Below, piece by piece: positions 44,101 through 56,408 of a stretch of DNA of 64,000 nucleotides. Every line of letters begins with the position of its first letter. Within the stretch, counting starts at the first letter, position 1. The notes beneath the pieces were generated by a model that did no database searches, was not told the origin of the DNA, and was given only the letters and a program-made list of their open reading frames with translations. Both the position numbers and the translations under genes were made by a program. The DNA is from Sabethes cyaneus (lineage: Eukaryota > Arthropoda > Insecta > Diptera > Culicidae): the NCBI RefSeq assembly GCF_943734655.1, contig NC_071353.1, positions 137,863,907 through 137,927,906 of the forward strand, written 5' to 3'.

Positions 44101-44379
44101 TCATGTTGGTATATTTTTATGTTTTAATCTCTAGTTTCTTTAATCCTGCTGACAAAACCTGTTGGTATTTTTGTAAAAATCTGTGCCATTCGCTTCGTAC
44201 TTGATTAAGCAAACCAGAGACAAAATATTTATCTGGTAAAAAAATGAATGAATAGAGTACAGGATGAGTAGTAATAACTGTCTGTAAAATAAGACGGTTG
44301 CATAAATTTCAATTTTGAGTGTATTTCGTGTAAAGTATATCTATAACATTTGTCTTAAATTAGTCCAATTTAAAACCTT

Positions 44380-45060
44380 CTCCCTGTGCAGTCGCAATCG
44401 TTGTTGAAAAGCGTGACAGTTGGCACACGATATCCTGGAGCACACCATCCCAAATCTTCACTAAACGTTGCTTGAACGGTCAATCTTTTGGTGCTCCTTA
44501 GTTTGCTTAGCATGTAATCCTATACACGGAAGTCGAGAGGATTTAAATCAGGCGAATAGGCAGACCACTCTTTCAAAAAATAAAATCCGGAAAATTATCC
44601 TCGCACCAAGCCTGTGTAGCTTTTGCCTGGTGAGACGGTGCAGAATCTTGTTAGAAGCAGAATTATGCAATCCTGCACTGTTTTCGACGATGGGAAGCAA
44701 ATGGTTCTTCAAAACCGGGTTCAATGAACAGCAAGGGAACCTTCAAATTTTTGGAGAAACATTCCTGAAAACATTCAGGAACCTTTGAACTGTCCGTTTG
44801 GCCCAAGGAATATCAGAAAGATGTGCTGCATATGTCCATTCATTTTGCTGGTTGTGGTGATCCTGTAGCAGAAACATTTTTTCGTCCGAAAACAGAATTG
44901 CCGGCATCTCTCGACTTTTGCAACCTTCTGCTTTTTAATTAAACTGTGCACCCGTTGTTTTTGTATGGAATCAATTGAAGATCCTCGTTTAAAATATTCT
45001 TCATGGTTAACTGCAAAATTCCCAGTTCCTTGGCCATCCTACGTCCCCACTGATCTAGTT
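44380..45060 (-). pseudogene. Tc1/mariner-type transposase relic (D37D-like)
   Basis: Antisense codons show all three catalytic regions. The first Asp is in FSDEKMFLLQDHHNQQNEW (about 44840-44890), the second in QDSAPSHQAKATQAWC (about 44600-44650), and the third in YSPDLNPLDFRV (about 44530-44570), followed by DYMLSKLRST. Stops and shifts break the frame. Spacing between second and third Asp is consistent with a DD37D mariner, but exact counting across shifts is uncertain. No terminal repeats were found. Confidence 0.7.
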
Positions 45061-45384
45061 AATGTTGCGAATCGAGCGAGTAATCAGCGTCACCTACTCA
45101 TACGCGAAAGAGTATGAAGAACATAGCATTCAAAGCTTACGCCGCACACACAGGCGTAAAAGAAACAGCCGCCGTTGCTGTGCGCAGACATACTACTATC
45201 CATACACTCGCCCACGCATATCCTCACATCAGCTATGCATATTCTCGAGTCAAAAAACTCGCGGCGAATTGACTGCCCGGGAAGATGATGGCGCACTGGA
45301 ATACAAATTTTGCATTACTTTTTCTTTTTCTTCTTCATCTTCGCCCTCGATTCTGCTCACGGGCGGAAGTACGAGCCGTCGTGA

Positions 45385-45419
<35 letters not shown>

Positions 45420-45774
45420 TCAGCTCAGTGACAGATTGATTGTTTACGTTTTCTTCTTCTTCTTATATTTGATGCAAAAAATTTGACTAGTTTGATTTAA
45501 ATCAAGTCAGCATTGTCGGGTTTGCGAGGGATTTGAAACATCACAAATAAATACTTTCTCTGTTTTACTCAATCAAGCAAGCCCGGATTCCATTGACAGT
45601 TCGATGCACAAAACAATCCCAGCTGGCTCCTCTCTCTCTCAGATCGTGAGTAATCGGTATCAGCAGATCGGGCTGCAACGACGGAAGACTAGCGACGACT
45701 GTAGCTGTTAGCTAAACACACACTCGCAAAAATTCGTTGCAGTGCATGAAGAAATAAGAACGGGAGTTTTAAAA
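45061..45774. other. Unlabelled stretch with GA microsatellite
   Basis: A (GA)n run at 45387-45417 makes an RERERE stretch in an open frame starting 45062. That frame begins next to the transposase relic and shows no domain, so I do not call a gene. Confidence 0.4.
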
Positions 45775-47459
45775 GAATGCTTATGACGGCATGCGCGTTT
45801 CGGGGACACTCTCAAGCAGGGCTTCGACCGATCCTTTTTTTCTACCGCAGTCACACCAACGCACATTCAAGTTCACACCGTCCGTTTAGAGGTGGAATAC
45901 GAACGCTATGCATAACACAACTGGCAGTTTGCTCAGTCAAACGCCGAATGCACGCAACAGTATGAATGCGTTCTAATGATTTTTGACATTTTCGTTTCGA
46001 TCAAGTTGCCTTTACCGTTTAGAGCAGCGAATGACTGCAAAACAGTCAAATGACTGGCAATCACCACGCTAACGAAAAGCAACCGCACAATCGTATGATT
46101 CAATACTACAAAAAAACAACCACTACATGTGCATGGAAGAAGTCGGTCGGACTCCGTCCAATACAAACGAATATTTTGCTTGCGTCGGACCGACGTCCGG
46201 GTGACAAACTATTACTGTGAGCAGCCGATTTGGAGACAAAAAGAGAAACGAAAAAATACGTCACCGTATGCTTCCAGTCAGTTTGCAGTTTATATTCTCA
46301 AAGCGCAAAGCAAAACGGGAGATTGACTGTTTGCTTCTGCAGAGATGCCGCATGAATTGTAAGACGGCAGCAGCGCAAGCGGGAGATTGACTGAATTCAA
46401 AAAAACAGTCAAATGATCGTTCAAAAAGCGGAGTTTGAATGCGGAAAGTTCGCATTCACGGCAGTCACATTCAACTTGCGATCCTTTTTCAAGCCCTGCT
46501 CTCAAGTCCCTTCGAATCGCGCAGAAGGTTACGGCAAGGGGATGGACTGTCCTGTATGTTATTCAATATCGCTATTGAAGGTGTGATCCGGGCATCGAAA
46601 CGAGAGAAACGATCTTCAGCAAGAGTAGCCAACTCCTAGCCTTTGCAGTCGACCTCAACATCATTACTAGAAACCGTGGGACGGCGGAGACAATCTACGC
46701 CAGACTAAAAACGGAAGCTAGGAGGATAGGGTTACAAATTAATGCGTCGAAAACCAAATATATGGTAGGAAGAGGCTCCCGAGAAAGTAACGTTTACCTC
46801 CCACGGACAGTGACTATTGACGGCGATGAACTGGAAGTGGTTGATGAGTTCGTATATTTGGGATCTCTGGTCACCGGCGACAATAATACGAGTAAGGAGA
46901 TCCAACGATGCATTCAAGCTGGAAATCGGGCCTACTTTTCCCTCCGCAAGACGTTTCGATCTAGGAGCATACGCCGCCGCACAAAGCTGACGATGTACAA
47001 AACACTCATCAGACCGGTAGTTCTCTACGGATTTGAGACAGTAACTTTGCTCACGGAAGACATACGTGCAATTGCCGTTTTTGAACGGAAGGTGTTGCAG
47101 ACTATTTTTGGGGGAGTACAAACGGAAAGCGGAGAGTGGTGGAGACGTATGAATCACGAGCTACAGGCACTGCTTGGAAAGATTCCCATCGTGCACCTGG
47201 CGAAAGTTGGGAGACTACGGTGGGCCGGCCACGTCGCAAGGATGCCGAACGACTGTGTAGTGAAATCCGTTCTCTTCAAGAACCCCACCGGCACCAGGAA
47301 TAGAGGGGCTCAACGTGCACGATGGCTCGACCAGGTTGAAGCCGACTTGCGTGTGTCGAGACGCGCAACGAATTGGCGACGAGTAGTCCAGGAGCGAGTA
47401 CAATGGAGAGGAATTCTTGATACGGCAAGAGCCACCCGGTTCTCGGCTGAATAAGTAAG
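45775..47459 (+). mobile_element. 5'-truncated RTE-type LINE with TAAG tail, split by a hAT MITE
   Basis: Reverse-transcriptase codons before the MITE end at 45816 and resume at 46507 (SPFESRRRLRQGDGLSCMLF). The catalytic box reads FAVD instead of FADD (46642-46653), losing the first Asp. A long distal frame (46762-47454) then gives EVVDEFVYLGSLVT, RRMNHELQALLGK and VGRLRWAGHVARM, a C-terminal region typical of these LINEs, and stops just before TAAGTAAGTAAG at 47452-47465. The 5' end is missing, as usual for LINEs. Confidence 0.85.
45817..46498. mobile_element. 682 bp hAT-type MITE with exact 8 bp duplication
   Basis: The ends CAGGGCTTCGA and (complement) CAGGGCTTGAA are inverted, and CTCTCAAG flanks both sides exactly (45809-45816 and 46499-46506). 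The LINE reading frame resumes across the insertion. The interior contains repeated CAGTCAAATGA words and no recognisable transposase. Confidence 0.9.
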
Positions 47460-47477
47460 TAAGTACAACGGAAGGAT

Positions 47478-48014
47478 TTGCTTCAAGCATCCATGCAACT
47501 GGCATGGCAAATTACGGCGGGGTTCAAGCTTTTGGAAATTCTCGAAGTCACGGCGTCAAACGCAGACTCATCGGACGCACGTTTAGTCCTGTATTCTAAC
47601 GCAATCTATCGACTCGATTCGTTATTTGGTTCTAGAGATTACCTATTCATGCAACGTCAAAAGCTCAGAGGACTGGAACAGAAAGCAGGAGAGACTGATA
47701 TCAAATATGTGAAGCGGTTAGTCGCAATAGCAAAACTATGCGACTTCGATGAATCTGTCTTAATTGAGCAGGTATCAGATACAATTCAAAGCCATGCTTC
47801 TAATCGAAAAGTTCGGGAAGTTGCCAGGAAATTTCTACGCAAAGGCGGTCCATTAGGAAAATTACTGGACAATGTCCGAGAATTGGTAGTGGACCAAATA
47901 AACGAAGAAATGTATACGAGGAAATATCAGCAAGTATCGCAGCAGGTGGCACCTGTCACTGGAAAAAGGGAAGATAAAGCAATGGTTGCAAAGAGAAATA
48001 ATGATAGTATATAA
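47478..48014 (+). pseudogene. Ty3/gypsy gag fragment
   Basis: A 178-codon frame carries a gag-like helical region (RLDSLFGSRDYLFMQRQKL, then DIKYVKRLVAIAKLCDF). It ends before any zinc knuckle, and the protease region is not clearly seen between 48015 and 48418. Gag would assemble the particle. Confidence 0.65.
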
Positions 48015-48418
48015 TCGAGAAGAGATACACGTTGAACGAACCGGAGAAGCGCATCCCGGAAGTGTATAACCCGTTGGATCAGAACGACACTGGAGTAATA
48101 GTTGGTAAAATATCGGAGGTTAATATTAGCATCTTAATTACTGAGTCAATGTTAATACAATCGGAAGTGCGATACTTGAGATGTTGTTAGAAAGCAATAA
48201 GTCCAAGGCAGGGATATTCCGCGTCAACTATGATACGGACAAACCAACCAAAACTTATGCGTCAGGTCAGGTCAGATCGAAGTAGTTGCGACCTTTGTGG
48301 TAGAGCTGATCCTTAGTGACGATCGGCCTCGGTACATGGAAATTTTTTTATGTAATCGATAGAGCACGCGCCTTACTGGGTAGGGACTGCAATTAGATAC
48401 AGTGTCCTGCAGCTGGGT

Positions 48419-48666
48419 TTGAATGTTCCAATTCGAACTCAGGTAGATTTCCCAGGAGAAATTCACTTCCTGGTTCTCAGATATGATCACACCGTGTCGC
48501 CTTCACGAAAGATTTTCGCCAGCATTCCACCGGCTTTTAAAGCTGAGACGGAACGGCGCATTAATGATCTTATGGCCTCTGGTATTATTGAGCGAGTAAC
48601 GAGCCCGATGGACATATCATATTGTTCATCCCTTTTTGTGGTACCTAAGGGTAAAAATGATATCAG
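48419..48666 (+). pseudogene. Ty3/gypsy reverse transcriptase, N-terminal part
   Basis: Codons give the RT fingers region (AETERRINDLMASGIIERV, then SLFVVPKGKNDI) and are cut at 48666 by the inverted terminal repeat of the 6.2 kb element. The next RT block is at 54891. The open frame continues artificially into the inserted element to 48775. Confidence 0.7.
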
Positions 48667-49681
48667 CACAGAACAGAAGTGGAAGTTCGAACAATCGTTC
48701 GAGCAAAACCTGGCATCTACGCTCTGGTCTAAAACTCTACCAATAAGTAAGAACTTTGACGACTTTTTGTTTTGAGTGCACTTGTCATTCAAAATCCCGT
48801 CTAAACGAAATTCCTCAACTCGTCTAAATATTTCAGCTTTACTTCGCACATAGGAGTATTTGATGCAAAATGTTGGCCATAAGTCCAAAATGGAAAATGC
48901 ATGATTTTATCAAAATATCGTATCTATTATCACAATAGGGCCTACTAGTCACGTTAGTATTGTTCTATGCAGGATTGATTGATATTTTTTTCACAGAGTA
49001 TGCGAGCCGTATAGGGTGTTTGCAGAGTACATATGTATTGGAGATCTGTTGGGCAGGCAAAAGTGACAGCTCCATATAAAACACACGGGCTGAGAAGAGC
49101 AAAATTTTTTAAATGATTTATTTTCTTCATTTAAAACAGAAATTACAAATTGCTTCATACAAATGGCAAGGTAATATATCTGTTTACTAAATAAAAAAAA
49201 TATTTTCAACAAATAAGCTAAGACGCGGTAGCAATGATCAAAAATGTAACTATGACCTATGTTAGCGGGATAAAACTAAACAAATATCAAAAGCAGGTAG
49301 TTGCTTTCGGCTAAAAAAGCAATTTATTATGCTAAAACCAATGTTATATTCCGTTACTTTCAACTTGGCCTATGCCGTATACTGCTTCAAAAAACAGTAT
49401 ATTTGGGACACCGATTTAACGCGAATTCACCGAAACCCAAGTTACCAAAAGTCAGCAAATATTTCAGGGAACATTTGTCGGTTACTTTAACTATTAATTG
49501 CTTTAAAATGATTAATAATTTTAGAAAAAATGATAATTTTATCCAGCACGTTTTTGCTGCATCGAATAGGAAAATATGCATTGTGTGCCCAACAGATGTC
49601 TTGCATGTGTGTGTAGCAAAAGCCCTATTGGTGAACCGTATAATCTGTGTTAGTGTGTTCGTAATATGTGGACAGTATTTT

Positions 49682-49793
49682 TGACATTTCGTAATTACAT
49701 CGCACGTTTTCTTTGCGCACGTTCACGTTAAAACTAACGGAACGTGCGGAAAGAAAACGTGCCATGTATTTAGGAAATGTCAGAAATGCTATT
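49682..49793. repeat. Imperfect palindrome
   Basis: Arms of about 50 bp (TGACATTTC...GCACGTTTTCTTTGCGCACG and its inverse) face each other. This may be a MITE. Directly after it (49815-49891) a second inverted pair has arms CGCCATTATGGC and GCCATAATGGCG. Confidence 0.7.
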
Positions 49794-50035
49794 CAAATAT
49801 AACGAACGCCGTCCGCCATTATGGCATGTAAAAAGCTGGATATGCATTTATATATCCATCAGCTTCTTCGAGCCATAATGGCGACTGTCATTCGACTCAG
49901 TTCGACAAGAACAAAATATATTTGTCATTATGTTTACGTATATATGTATGCACGCATGTACATATGCATATTACAAGCATAGGCGTCACACACACAAACC
50001 AATTTTATGCCACATACACAAACCAGTTAGCACCG

Positions 50036-50690
50036 CCTAGTTAGCTTCGAGGTACGATGCTGGTCTAACAAGCCAATCGTCGTATGTTCGAATCTCGGCT
50101 ACACTGAGAAAACTTTTCGTATAGTTTCTATGTGTCCCACATATAGATTTTTGCGAGGTGCCCAGTAAATGATTTTTATGTGCCAAACAGTTATCATTTA
50201 TGTGCAAGCGATAAATTAGCACATACTATTCATACGAGTATAATTTTTATGTGTATTTCTGGGAGGATTATGTTTATATGTGGCTCATGATAATCATATG
50301 GAATTTCATATTGTTGATTGCAAGGAAGATTGTCTAATCAATAAGTGCGCAATCGCTCTTAAAAGTGCTATTTTGGCTTAAATCGTTTCGGTCTCTTAGG
50401 TGCACTTATTGCTTGGAATGTAACGAAAAAGTGCGCCGAAGATACCAAAACGATTTAATGCAGGATCGCACTTTTATGAGTGATTTCGCACTTTGGAGGG
50501 TACAATTTTCCTTGCAATCAGCAATATGGAAATTTACTAATAGTTATGTGCAGAATATTTTGAGTTTAGGCGGGGCTTGCTAGTTAGAGTCAGTAGGATC
50601 GTTGCACTGGCCCGTAATTTTCCTGTATTCTAACAGCCGGCTGCGAAGTCTGTCGATAAAGAAGGGTAATGCATAAAGACGGTATAAACC
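50036..50690 (+). repeat. tRNA-derived SINE split by a 475 bp insertion
   Basis: The tRNA-like head (TTAGCTTCGAGGTACGATGC, B box GTTCGAATC) is at 50036-50101 and the body (GAGTCAGTAGGATCGTTGCAC) at 50579-50690. Comparison with the uninterrupted copy at 52803 shows the exact break. Confidence 0.75.
50102..50576. mobile_element. 475 bp TA insertion with an internal hairpin element
   Basis: The insert begins CACTGAGAAAAC after TA (50100-50101) and ends before TA (50577-50578). Without it the SINE matches its paralogue. Inside, 50307-50333 and 50502-50528 are inverted 27 bp arms (CATATTGTTGATTGCAAGGA), a likely second MITE. The outer inverted repeat is weak. Confidence 0.6.
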
Positions 50691-52139
50691 CATGGCTTTG
50701 GCTTTTTACACAAACCAATTTAGATTCAATAGATTCGACCGCAATTAATTTTATGGAAAGCTCTAAGGTAACAAGTTTATATATTTTTGGATAGAACTAA
50801 GTGCAAATTCGACGTGGATCCGGATGGTGCGCGCCATGGCTCGTAAGTGTGGCATACTAACTGATATGTCCACAGTCGATGATACATTTACAAAAATCAA
50901 CAGATTTCAAACAAATTTTAAATATTTGGCAACTTTATCTAAAAAGCCATGTCGCGGTCCCCCAAAGAACTCCGGAATAACTCCGGGGCCATAAGACATA
51001 TGGCCATTATCTATAGACATTATGAAAATAGAAAAGATATTCGGGAAATCCCCCAAATTTGGTGAACAAATATTGAAAGATAAAAAAGTTACGACCATTT
51101 TAGTGAATTTTGCAGTGCTAAAAATGATGTAGACCTTAGAGGGATTAAAGTAAACTTATAGTTGTGTGGTACATTCATATTGTACCGGGATGATGAATTT
51201 AAACAATCTAAATATATATTATAAGCGGTCGGTATCATAAATACAATTGCCCTAGCATTATCAAAACATCAGCACTTAGTCCAGCTTTGAACCCGTTTGA
51301 ACATCTCTTGAGATCATTTCAAAACTAAAATAAGAAATTATTTGATTTTTAGTCAAAATGACTTAAATCGAAGTCTTGTAAAAAATGGCCAGCAATTCAT
51401 ACAGGAATATTTGGAAATACGTTAATTTTATCCCAAACAGATTGGAACAGGTTTTTAAGAATGTAGATGGTCCTACAAAGTAGCAGTTAAGCGAGAAAAA
51501 ATATTTATTTCAACTATTAGTTAACTATCTAAATACTTTTTAACTGCATTTTTGGGAAATTTAAACTATATGGATTGTTTCTATGCATCTAAATATGTTT
51601 CAAGTAAACATTGTTTAAAAAATGCGTTGCCATTCTTTGCAAAAATACTGAACAATTATCAAGAGAAAAATTAGTGCGCTGATGCCGTCCGAATACTTTT
51701 TTGGCTGATTGTTACGTGTCAGAGCGCAAATCGCGAAAACGAATTTCTCAAAACTGTGTTTCCAAAGTCGATGAGCATGATTTCTCGAAAAAACCTACAC
51801 CGATCCTCTTGAAACTTTTATTATCAAGTTATATTTTCGATTTGTTGATGTAATACAAGTTTTCTGGAAATATTTTCTAGAGATTAATCGAAGAGTAAAA
51901 TTATTTTTCTTTTTTTTTGGTCTGTTGGAAATGGAAATTTGTATACATGTTACGGTATGTATACAAATTTCCACTTTAATCAGTTAAAAGGTTTAGTCCT
52001 CTCAACTGTGTATAGTATAACCTCTTAACCTTCCTAATGCATTAGAAAAAAGATTTGAGATTGCTCTCATTCTCATTTTAATTCGAATTTCGTTTTATAT
52101 TTTGAAATAATTCGTTGCCGCAAGCATCAATTGATGTAC
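50691..52139. other. AT-rich unlabelled stretch inside the 6.2 kb element
   Basis: No domain is recognised. A short inverted pair (GGAAATTTGTATACATG / CATGTATACAAATTTCC type) lies at about 51929-51974. Confidence 0.35.
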
Positions 52140-53180
52140 CGCAAACCTCTAATCACATCAGCTTGATGAAATAAGACTAATAGAAGCAATGGGGATATTT
52201 TGGACCAACATGGCCACTTCACCGGAAAAACATCTGGTACCTGATTCGCGACGTGATTGTTTAAATTTTAGGATAATTCATCTTACGGCACATCAAATCA
52301 CATCATCTTGATAAAATGAGACTATTGAAAGTATAATAAAGACATTTTGAAAGCAAATGACCACATCACTATCGGATCTGGAACATCCGGTACCTGGTTC
52401 AGGGGAATTCTTTGGATTTTGGGATAATGCATCATGAGGCCTATCAAATCATATCACTTTGATCAAAAGACATTGATGGAAGTACAATGGAGACATTTTG
52501 GAACCAAATATCCACTTCAGTAACCGGGTTTGGGTTCAATTGATGATTTTAGGGTATATAAGCGATTTAACTTATAATGAACCGGTTAACGGGGTAGTTC
52601 TGGTTATATTGGGGCGGTTTAAAACAAAATCCTATGGCACTGAAAACTACAATACATATATCAAATTAATAATGCGTTTTAGAAGCAACCATTACCATTG
52701 GAACAAAACCATCTTATTTGTTGAAGGCATATCTGGTATCATAGCTTTTAAGGTATTACACATTTTTGTCCCGCATAATCCCATATGCTGAATCATAATC
52801 CACCCAGTTAGCTTCGGGGTAAGATGCTAACCTAACAAGCCAGTCGTCGTATATTCGAATCTCGGCTAGGAGGTGCTGCTATAGAGTCAGTAGGATCGTT
52901 GCACTAGCCCCGTAATTATCCTGTACTCTAATAACCGGCTACGAAGTCTGTCTGTCTGCCCAAGTACCGGGTAGTTCCATTAGTGTTATTTTGCTAAGCC
53001 GATGTGATTTGATGTTCCGCAAAATGAATTATCTCAAAATACAAAAATGTCCCAGGAGACAGGTGGTTGATGTTCCGGAGCCGACACTGAAGCGGCCATT
53101 AGTCAACAAAATACTCCGAAATTTATCTTGGGTATCAGTTTTGGGTCATACCTTTCAAGCGAGGCAAAGAAAACGAAGTT
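52140..53180. repeat. Degenerate ~147 bp tandem repeat with an inverted unit
   Basis: Units recur with starts near 52151, 52295 and 52445 (shared words AATCACATCAKCTTGAT, AGACATTTTGG and CCACTTCA). An inverted partial unit lies at 53003-53125 (GATGTGATTTGATGTTCCGC). A SINE at 52803-52970 separates the direct and inverted parts. Confidence 0.6.
52803..52970 (+). repeat. tRNA-derived SINE, uninterrupted copy
   Basis: Head (TTAGCTTCGGGGTAAGATGC, B box TATTCGAATCTC) and body (GAGTCAGTAGGATCGTTGCA, then GGCTACGAAGTCTGTCTGTC) are contiguous. It is the reference for the split copy at 50036 and related to 1567-1735. Pol III boxes are degenerate. Confidence 0.75.
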
Positions 53181-53839
53181 CAGATTGAAAATGGATGAAA
53201 AAGAGCATGCTCAAAATTTGGGTCCTTTTTGGTGATGCTTTCGTTTAGATGGACCGATAATACAAATTAATTGGGGAATCAAACGACATGCATTGTACAA
53301 CGGGAGCAAATCATTTGAATTTATAAGAAGCAATAAATTAAATTGAAATAACTTACAGAAGACAACTATACAAAAACTTTTTAAATTAGGAATATCGCAA
53401 AAAAAAAGAATTCATAACTACATATTTCATCACTTTACCCACTGTCCAGGCAGATTAGACGAGACACAGGGGGATTACAATACCCAACTTTTGTTTTTGT
53501 TTTGGTTTGACTGAGCGAACTGACAGATTCAGTTGGTTCGACTAGTTGAATTTCATAACGGAGACAACAGCTAATAATAGTAAAATTGTAATAAAAATAC
53601 AGTGTGTAATTGCTTCCTGTTTAATGCTTCCAACCAGCAAGTGGGAGCAAAACCAAAACTGATAAATGCTATACGGACAATATGTAGAATCTGACAGCCT
53701 CACCAGTCCCTAGTGGCGAGACTGGAGCATTTAGACGAGTTGGCAAGGATACCAGAAAGAAAAGTGTTATGAATTTTCAAAATGGATCATCGAGACGAGA
53801 ATCGAAATCAACATGCGGCTTGTGATCTTAAACAAATTT

Positions 53840-54053
53840 TATATTGCGAATTGCATAAAAAACGCGAAATGCAAGAAACTTGCAGACATGTTACAAGTAA
53901 AATCCCCGCAACGAGCTGTCAATTATGTCAATTTATTGGGATTGACGCTCGCATAAGTTGACATAAATATTTGACAGCTCGCCGCTGGAATTTTACTTGC
54001 AAACTGTTTACAAGATTGTTGCATTTCACGTTTTTAATGCAATTTGCAATATA
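53840..54053. mobile_element. 214 bp palindromic MITE
   Basis: Arms starting TATATTGCGAATTGCAT and ending ATGCAATTTGCAATATA pair over about 100 bp, with further matching words (GAGCTGTCAA / TTGACAGCTC). A TA target is possible. Confidence 0.7.
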
Positions 54054-54890
54054 AGAATTGTTGATGTGCGACTGTATTGGTGGTTTGTATGCATCGGGAA
54101 ACACTTTGCAACGAAAAAAAAACTCCAGATGCAAACAAATCGCGTATACGTATACGCGGCGATGTGTGCGTAAAATTCTTGTCAGCAATCTCTATGCTAA
54201 ACTTCCAACGATATGCGTAACCGGTGTAACGTATAAAACAGGAGTAAAATCAAAAGTCGCGTAGGTATAGATTTTGATTTTTATTATTGATCACCTGCGG
54301 TTAGCGGCAACTACATTAGCATGTTTGAGAGATGAAAAAACACCTATGCTAGGTTTGATTACACGGTGGCAACTTTGACGTTTTCGAACAAAATAGGTGA
54401 AGCCAACACATCTGGATCACTGGATCATTTTTATGCTAGTGCGCGGCTAGTGTGCGTGTAAAGAAAACGGTTAATACGATATTTCCGCAGCAGCAAACTT
54501 AACTTCTGTAGCGGCATCATCTGTTTCTCGCCCGAAAAGTGAAGTTTTATGTTAGACGAATGTAAATTGTTGTTACCAATGCACTGTTTTTGAGATTCCT
54601 AGAAAATTCTTCACTTCTATATAACTAAATTGATACATGCATGATTGAGTTTTTGTTGGTTTGGTCGCGTAAGCATAAAAATTATTAACACCTTTTTGCC
54701 ATTTCCGTACAGGAATTCCATAGAATAGTTCTGGCAACTTTGTTTTGGGTCAGCTAGTCTAAAGTTGGAAAACAGTATAGTAAATTTTCCGTGTAAAAAG
54801 CCACTTTCCACCGCCAGGTTCGCTAGTATCTGTAAAAGGTTAAAGTTACGAGTTTTGATTTTAACTTCCACTTCTGTTCTGTGATATCAG

Positions 54891-55516
54891 GTTAGTGGTG
54901 GATCTCAGAGGTCCAAACCAAGCAATCATCCGGACACCATTCAAGATGCCAACGTTGGAGTCCATTCTATCCGGTTTACTGGATTGTATATGGTTCTCTA
55001 CGATCGACTGAACTAGCTTTTTCTTCCATGTAGTTTTACATGATAATTCGCGCCATCTGACTAATTTCTTTGCAGGAGACGCAATGTATCGATTCCAGCG
55101 ACTTCCATTTGGTTTGACGAACGCTCCAGATTTATTTCAGGAGATTATCTGGTAAATCTAAACAAGAGCACGACGAGAATTTAAAGGAAGTAATGCGAAG
55201 ACTGCGCGAACACTAGTGTGTTTTTGGACGTCAATTGGTAAAATTTATTGGATTCCAATTAGGTCAGAACGGGCTCAGAGTCGAAGAAGAGAAATTGAAA
55301 GTGATTCGAGGATTTCGTAAACCGGAAACACAACAGGAAGTAAAGAGTTTTCTAGGGCTGGCGAACTTTACGGAACGTTTTATACCTAACAGAGCGGACA
55401 CGACCATGAAGCTAAGGGAACTGGCAAAATCAGAAAGTTTTTATTGGAGTGCGGAGGAGGAGGCGGAATTTGTATTTTTAAAAGAGAGGGCATTAGAGAT
55501 TTTTAAAAGAGAGTGA
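54891..55516 (+). pseudogene. Ty3/gypsy reverse transcriptase, second part
   Basis: Codons resume with VVDLRGPNQAIIRTP, then FQRLPFGLTNAPDLFQEII near 55090, with a stop near 55154 where the catalytic box would follow. A later frame (55235-55516) gives the connection region (EVKSFLGLANFTERFIP). The catalytic aspartates are not visible, so this copy has lost its active site by deletion. Confidence 0.75.
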
Positions 55517-55549
55517 TTTCTTACGCATCCAAGGCCTCATACGTAAAAG

Positions 55550-56408
55550 GAATCTTTGGCGATGGTCTGGGGAATTGAAAGGTTCGCGTTTTATCTCACT
55601 GGAAAAAATTTCATAGTTTGCACTGATTCTGGGGCCAACGAGTTTATTTTTGGTAAAGGATACAAATTAAGCAAGCGAGCAGTATCGCGGCAGAGTCGTG
55701 GGCCTTACGGCTACAGACTTACAATTTTAAATTCATGCGAATACCAGGGGGTCGAATGTTGCAGATGCTCTATTTCGGCTGATCTCTAAATCTCAAGTAG
55801 ACGAGTTCTTTAAAGAAGAAGACGAGGAGAATTTAGTATATTCATTGGAAGCTGGCTCAATGAACATAACATGGCAGGATATTGAAATGGAATCGGAGAA
55901 AGACCACGTATTAATTGAAGTACGTAAAGCCATGAAGTCTGGAATTTGGCCGAAGCACTGTTAAAATATTTACGAATTTTGGGTCATATGCTATTCAAGG
56001 AGGACAAGGTCGTTCTTCCTTCGAGCATCCATCTGAAGTCCATTGCATACAGATGCACACAAGGGACACATTGGATGTTCTGCAATGACAAGGATTCTTG
56101 GACAGTTTTTTTGGTGGCCTGGTATGAGCGGTGATGTAGAAGAATTTGTAAAGAACTGCAACACCTGCGTCGTCATTTCCAAAAGAAATCCGCCAATCCC
56201 AACTCTCAAATCGCCAGTTGCCCGAAGGCCCTTGGGAAATATTACAAGTCGATTTCTTAACGGTTCATGGCTGCGGTTTCGGAGAGTTTATGGTTTTAGT
56301 CGATACGTACTCCAGGTTTCTCACAGTTGTTGAAATGAGGTCTACGGATGCTAGAAGCATAAATGAAGCTTTTCAGAGGGTTTTTTTTCACCTGGGGTCT
56401 TCCTCTTA
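55550..56408 (+). pseudogene. Ty3/gypsy RNase H remnant and integrase
   Basis: RNase H codons (MVWGIERFAFYLTGKNF) start directly after the reverse-transcriptase connection, with most of RNase H missing. The integrase follows: HKGHIGCSAMTRIL and FFWWPGMSGDVEEFVKNCNTC (the H-H-C-C zinc region, 56043-56170) and the core (EILQVDFLTVHG and MVLVDTYSRFLTVVEM, two frames, 56218-56409). The frame is cut at 56408 by a TA element and continues at 57264 (QSDNGPPFQSNEF). Confidence 0.8.

Larger units (their letters stand above)
48667..54883. mobile_element. 6.2 kb inverted-repeat DNA element, superfamily unresolved
   Basis: Both ends carry the same 21 bp inverted repeat (CACAGAACAGAAGTGGAAGT plus one more T). 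ATATCAG flanks both sides (48660-48666 and 54884-54890). An alternative reading is an 8 bp GATATCAG, if the last G is shared. The gypsy RT codons resume in frame after it. Duplication length suggests a P- or hAT-type element. I find no transposase. The interior is largely other repeats: hairpins, two SINEs, a 475 bp insertion and a degenerate tandem repeat. Confidence 0.75.

Noticed and set aside
45062..45439. 125-codon frame starting with ATG
   Set aside because: It begins next to a transposase relic, its end is a GA microsatellite (RERERE), and no domain is recognisable.
48667..48888. Frames running into the gypsy RT from the 6.2 kb element
   Set aside because: They cross the inverted terminal repeat and mix two unrelated elements.
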